Origin: Numida meleagris
Taxonomy: Eukaryota > Chordata > Aves > Galliformes > Numididae
Assembly (NCBI RefSeq): GCF_002078875.1
Contig: NC_034438.1
Coordinates: 65,487,404-65,551,403, forward strand
Direction of reading: 5' to 3'
DNA length: 64,000 nt
Below are positions 63,001 through 64,000 of this stretch, piece by piece. The notes under the pieces are model-generated. The model had not been told where the DNA came from, searched no databases, and saw only the letters and a list, made by a program, of their open reading frames with translations. Made by a program: the position numbers and the translations under genes. The stretch's first letter is position 1. Every line of letters begins with the position of its first letter.

Positions 63001-63234
63001 AGGCTACCTGGAAGATGGCAGGTGTTCCTCTTTGCTACCTACCAGCCCCTTCAGCCTTGTTCTGATCCAGTTCTGGGAGGCATTGAGAATCCTCTCTGAA
63101 ACTGAAACTCAGAATTTTAATATACAAAGTCTATCACAAGCTTCAACAATGCATCAAACTCCCTTCAGCAAAATAAACTTTAGCCTGGTGCTGTGCAACC
63201 TATATATACAGGTTAATCTTCTCTTTCATTAAAA

Positions 63235-63255
63235 AACAACAACAACAACAACAAA
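63235..63255. repeat. (AAC)n microsatellite
   Basis: Six to seven perfect AAC repeats follow an A run. No element body was recognised. Confidence 0.9.
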
Positions 63256-64000
63256 CATAGAAGTTGCTTTGGCCTTTCAAATCATAAGGATGAGAATAAA
63301 GATAAGGAAAAAAGTAAAGGTTGCAGGATTAGTCAATCTTCAACATTTCTCTCTTTCTCTCTCTTTTTTTAAAACTAAGAGCACTCCTTTACAGCTCTCC
63401 TATAGATCTTGAAAACAGATCTTTTTTTAAGTTTTATCAATAAATATTTTCTTTCTACTCACTGTCTAAAAAATTGGGATATTACTCTGTACTGAAAAGG
63501 CATCCTAAATGATCCTATTATTGTGTAAATCAATCAGTGTCTCCATTAGTAACTGCATCCAACAAAGTACAGGCCAATGTAGGATTTGTCACTGAAATGT
63601 CTTGTCTAATTTCATTCTGAGCATACAAAGCTGAAGCAAATAAACCTCATTGCCTTAGCATGGGATAGGATCTGGCAGAGAAGTGGAAGCAGTGACTGTA
63701 CCAGTTCCACATTTTCCTAGAAGTGAGTTGGAACAGGATACTGCAAAAGGAAAACACAGCACAACCACACACAGAGGCACACACTGCTGAGTGAAGTGCC
63801 CACAGTTAAAGGAACGTGAGGCACTCCTGCAGAAGCTGAACAATAGCTAACCAGAAGTGGGGGTTTCCATACTAACAGATGAATCTTATTAAGAGTGGAG
63901 AAACTTCTTCAAAGCAATATGCAAAGCACTGGTTCATCAGCCAAATGTTTCCTGCTGCTACGAATCCACAGGGATGTCATCTCCTCCAACCACAGTTCCA

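Larger units (their letters stand above)
53201..64000. other. Intergenic stretch downstream of HSDL2, no gene recognised
   Basis: No CpG island, convincing exon, RNA gene or full mobile element was seen. In mammals the next gene (KIAA1958) begins beyond HSDL2 with a CpG promoter, and none is visible before the window ends. Open frames up to about 117 codons (e.g. 56009-56362 minus) lack recognisable domains. Simple repeats include an (AAC)n run at 63235-63255. Confidence 0.55.

Overview
The window is vertebrate nuclear DNA, most likely from a bird and probably a galliform close to chicken. The evidence is one spliced gene with vertebrate-style GT-AG exons, long non-coding stretches, two CpG islands, and repeats made up almost entirely of CR1 LINEs. 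There is no prokaryotic operon structure, CRISPR array or phage module.

The one protein-coding gene I can reconstruct completely is HSDL2 (hydroxysteroid dehydrogenase-like 2) on the + strand. It has eleven coding exons from 39448 to 52997, which join to a 409-residue protein. This carries an N-terminal short-chain dehydrogenase/reductase domain, a C-terminal SCP2 sterol-carrier domain and a C-terminal AKL peroxisomal signal. Its start codon lies in a CpG island (about 39215-39770).

A second CpG island at about 22225-23040 contains a good splice donor on the minus strand. In mammals the gene divergent from HSDL2 is PTBP3, so this island is probably the PTBP3 promoter with a 5' exon. If so, positions 1-22655 are its first intron. 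I found no PTBP3 coding exon, so this assignment rests on gene order alone.

Region by region: 1-22.2 kb is non-coding, with two CR1 scraps, poly-T/poly-A tracts and an AT-rich block. 22.2-23.2 kb is the CpG island, flanked by TCC and GGA repeat tracts. 23.2-39.2 kb is intergenic and holds a 1.6-kb CR1 reverse-transcriptase fragment (minus), an internally deleted CR1 (plus), a perfect GTCACGTGAC palindrome, and a decayed PSD3/EFA6-like pseudogene fragment at about 38597-38880. 39.4-53.2 kb is HSDL2; its 5-kb first intron holds a nested CR1 and tandem-duplication structure. 53.2-64 kb is intergenic with no recognised gene.

I do not see a previously undescribed molecular system. The most useful non-obvious observations are the PSD3-like pseudogene, the approximately 370-bp tandem duplication split by a CR1, a repeat pair in inverted orientation on either side of the HSDL2 coding exons, and the palindromic elements in the candidate regulatory DNA.
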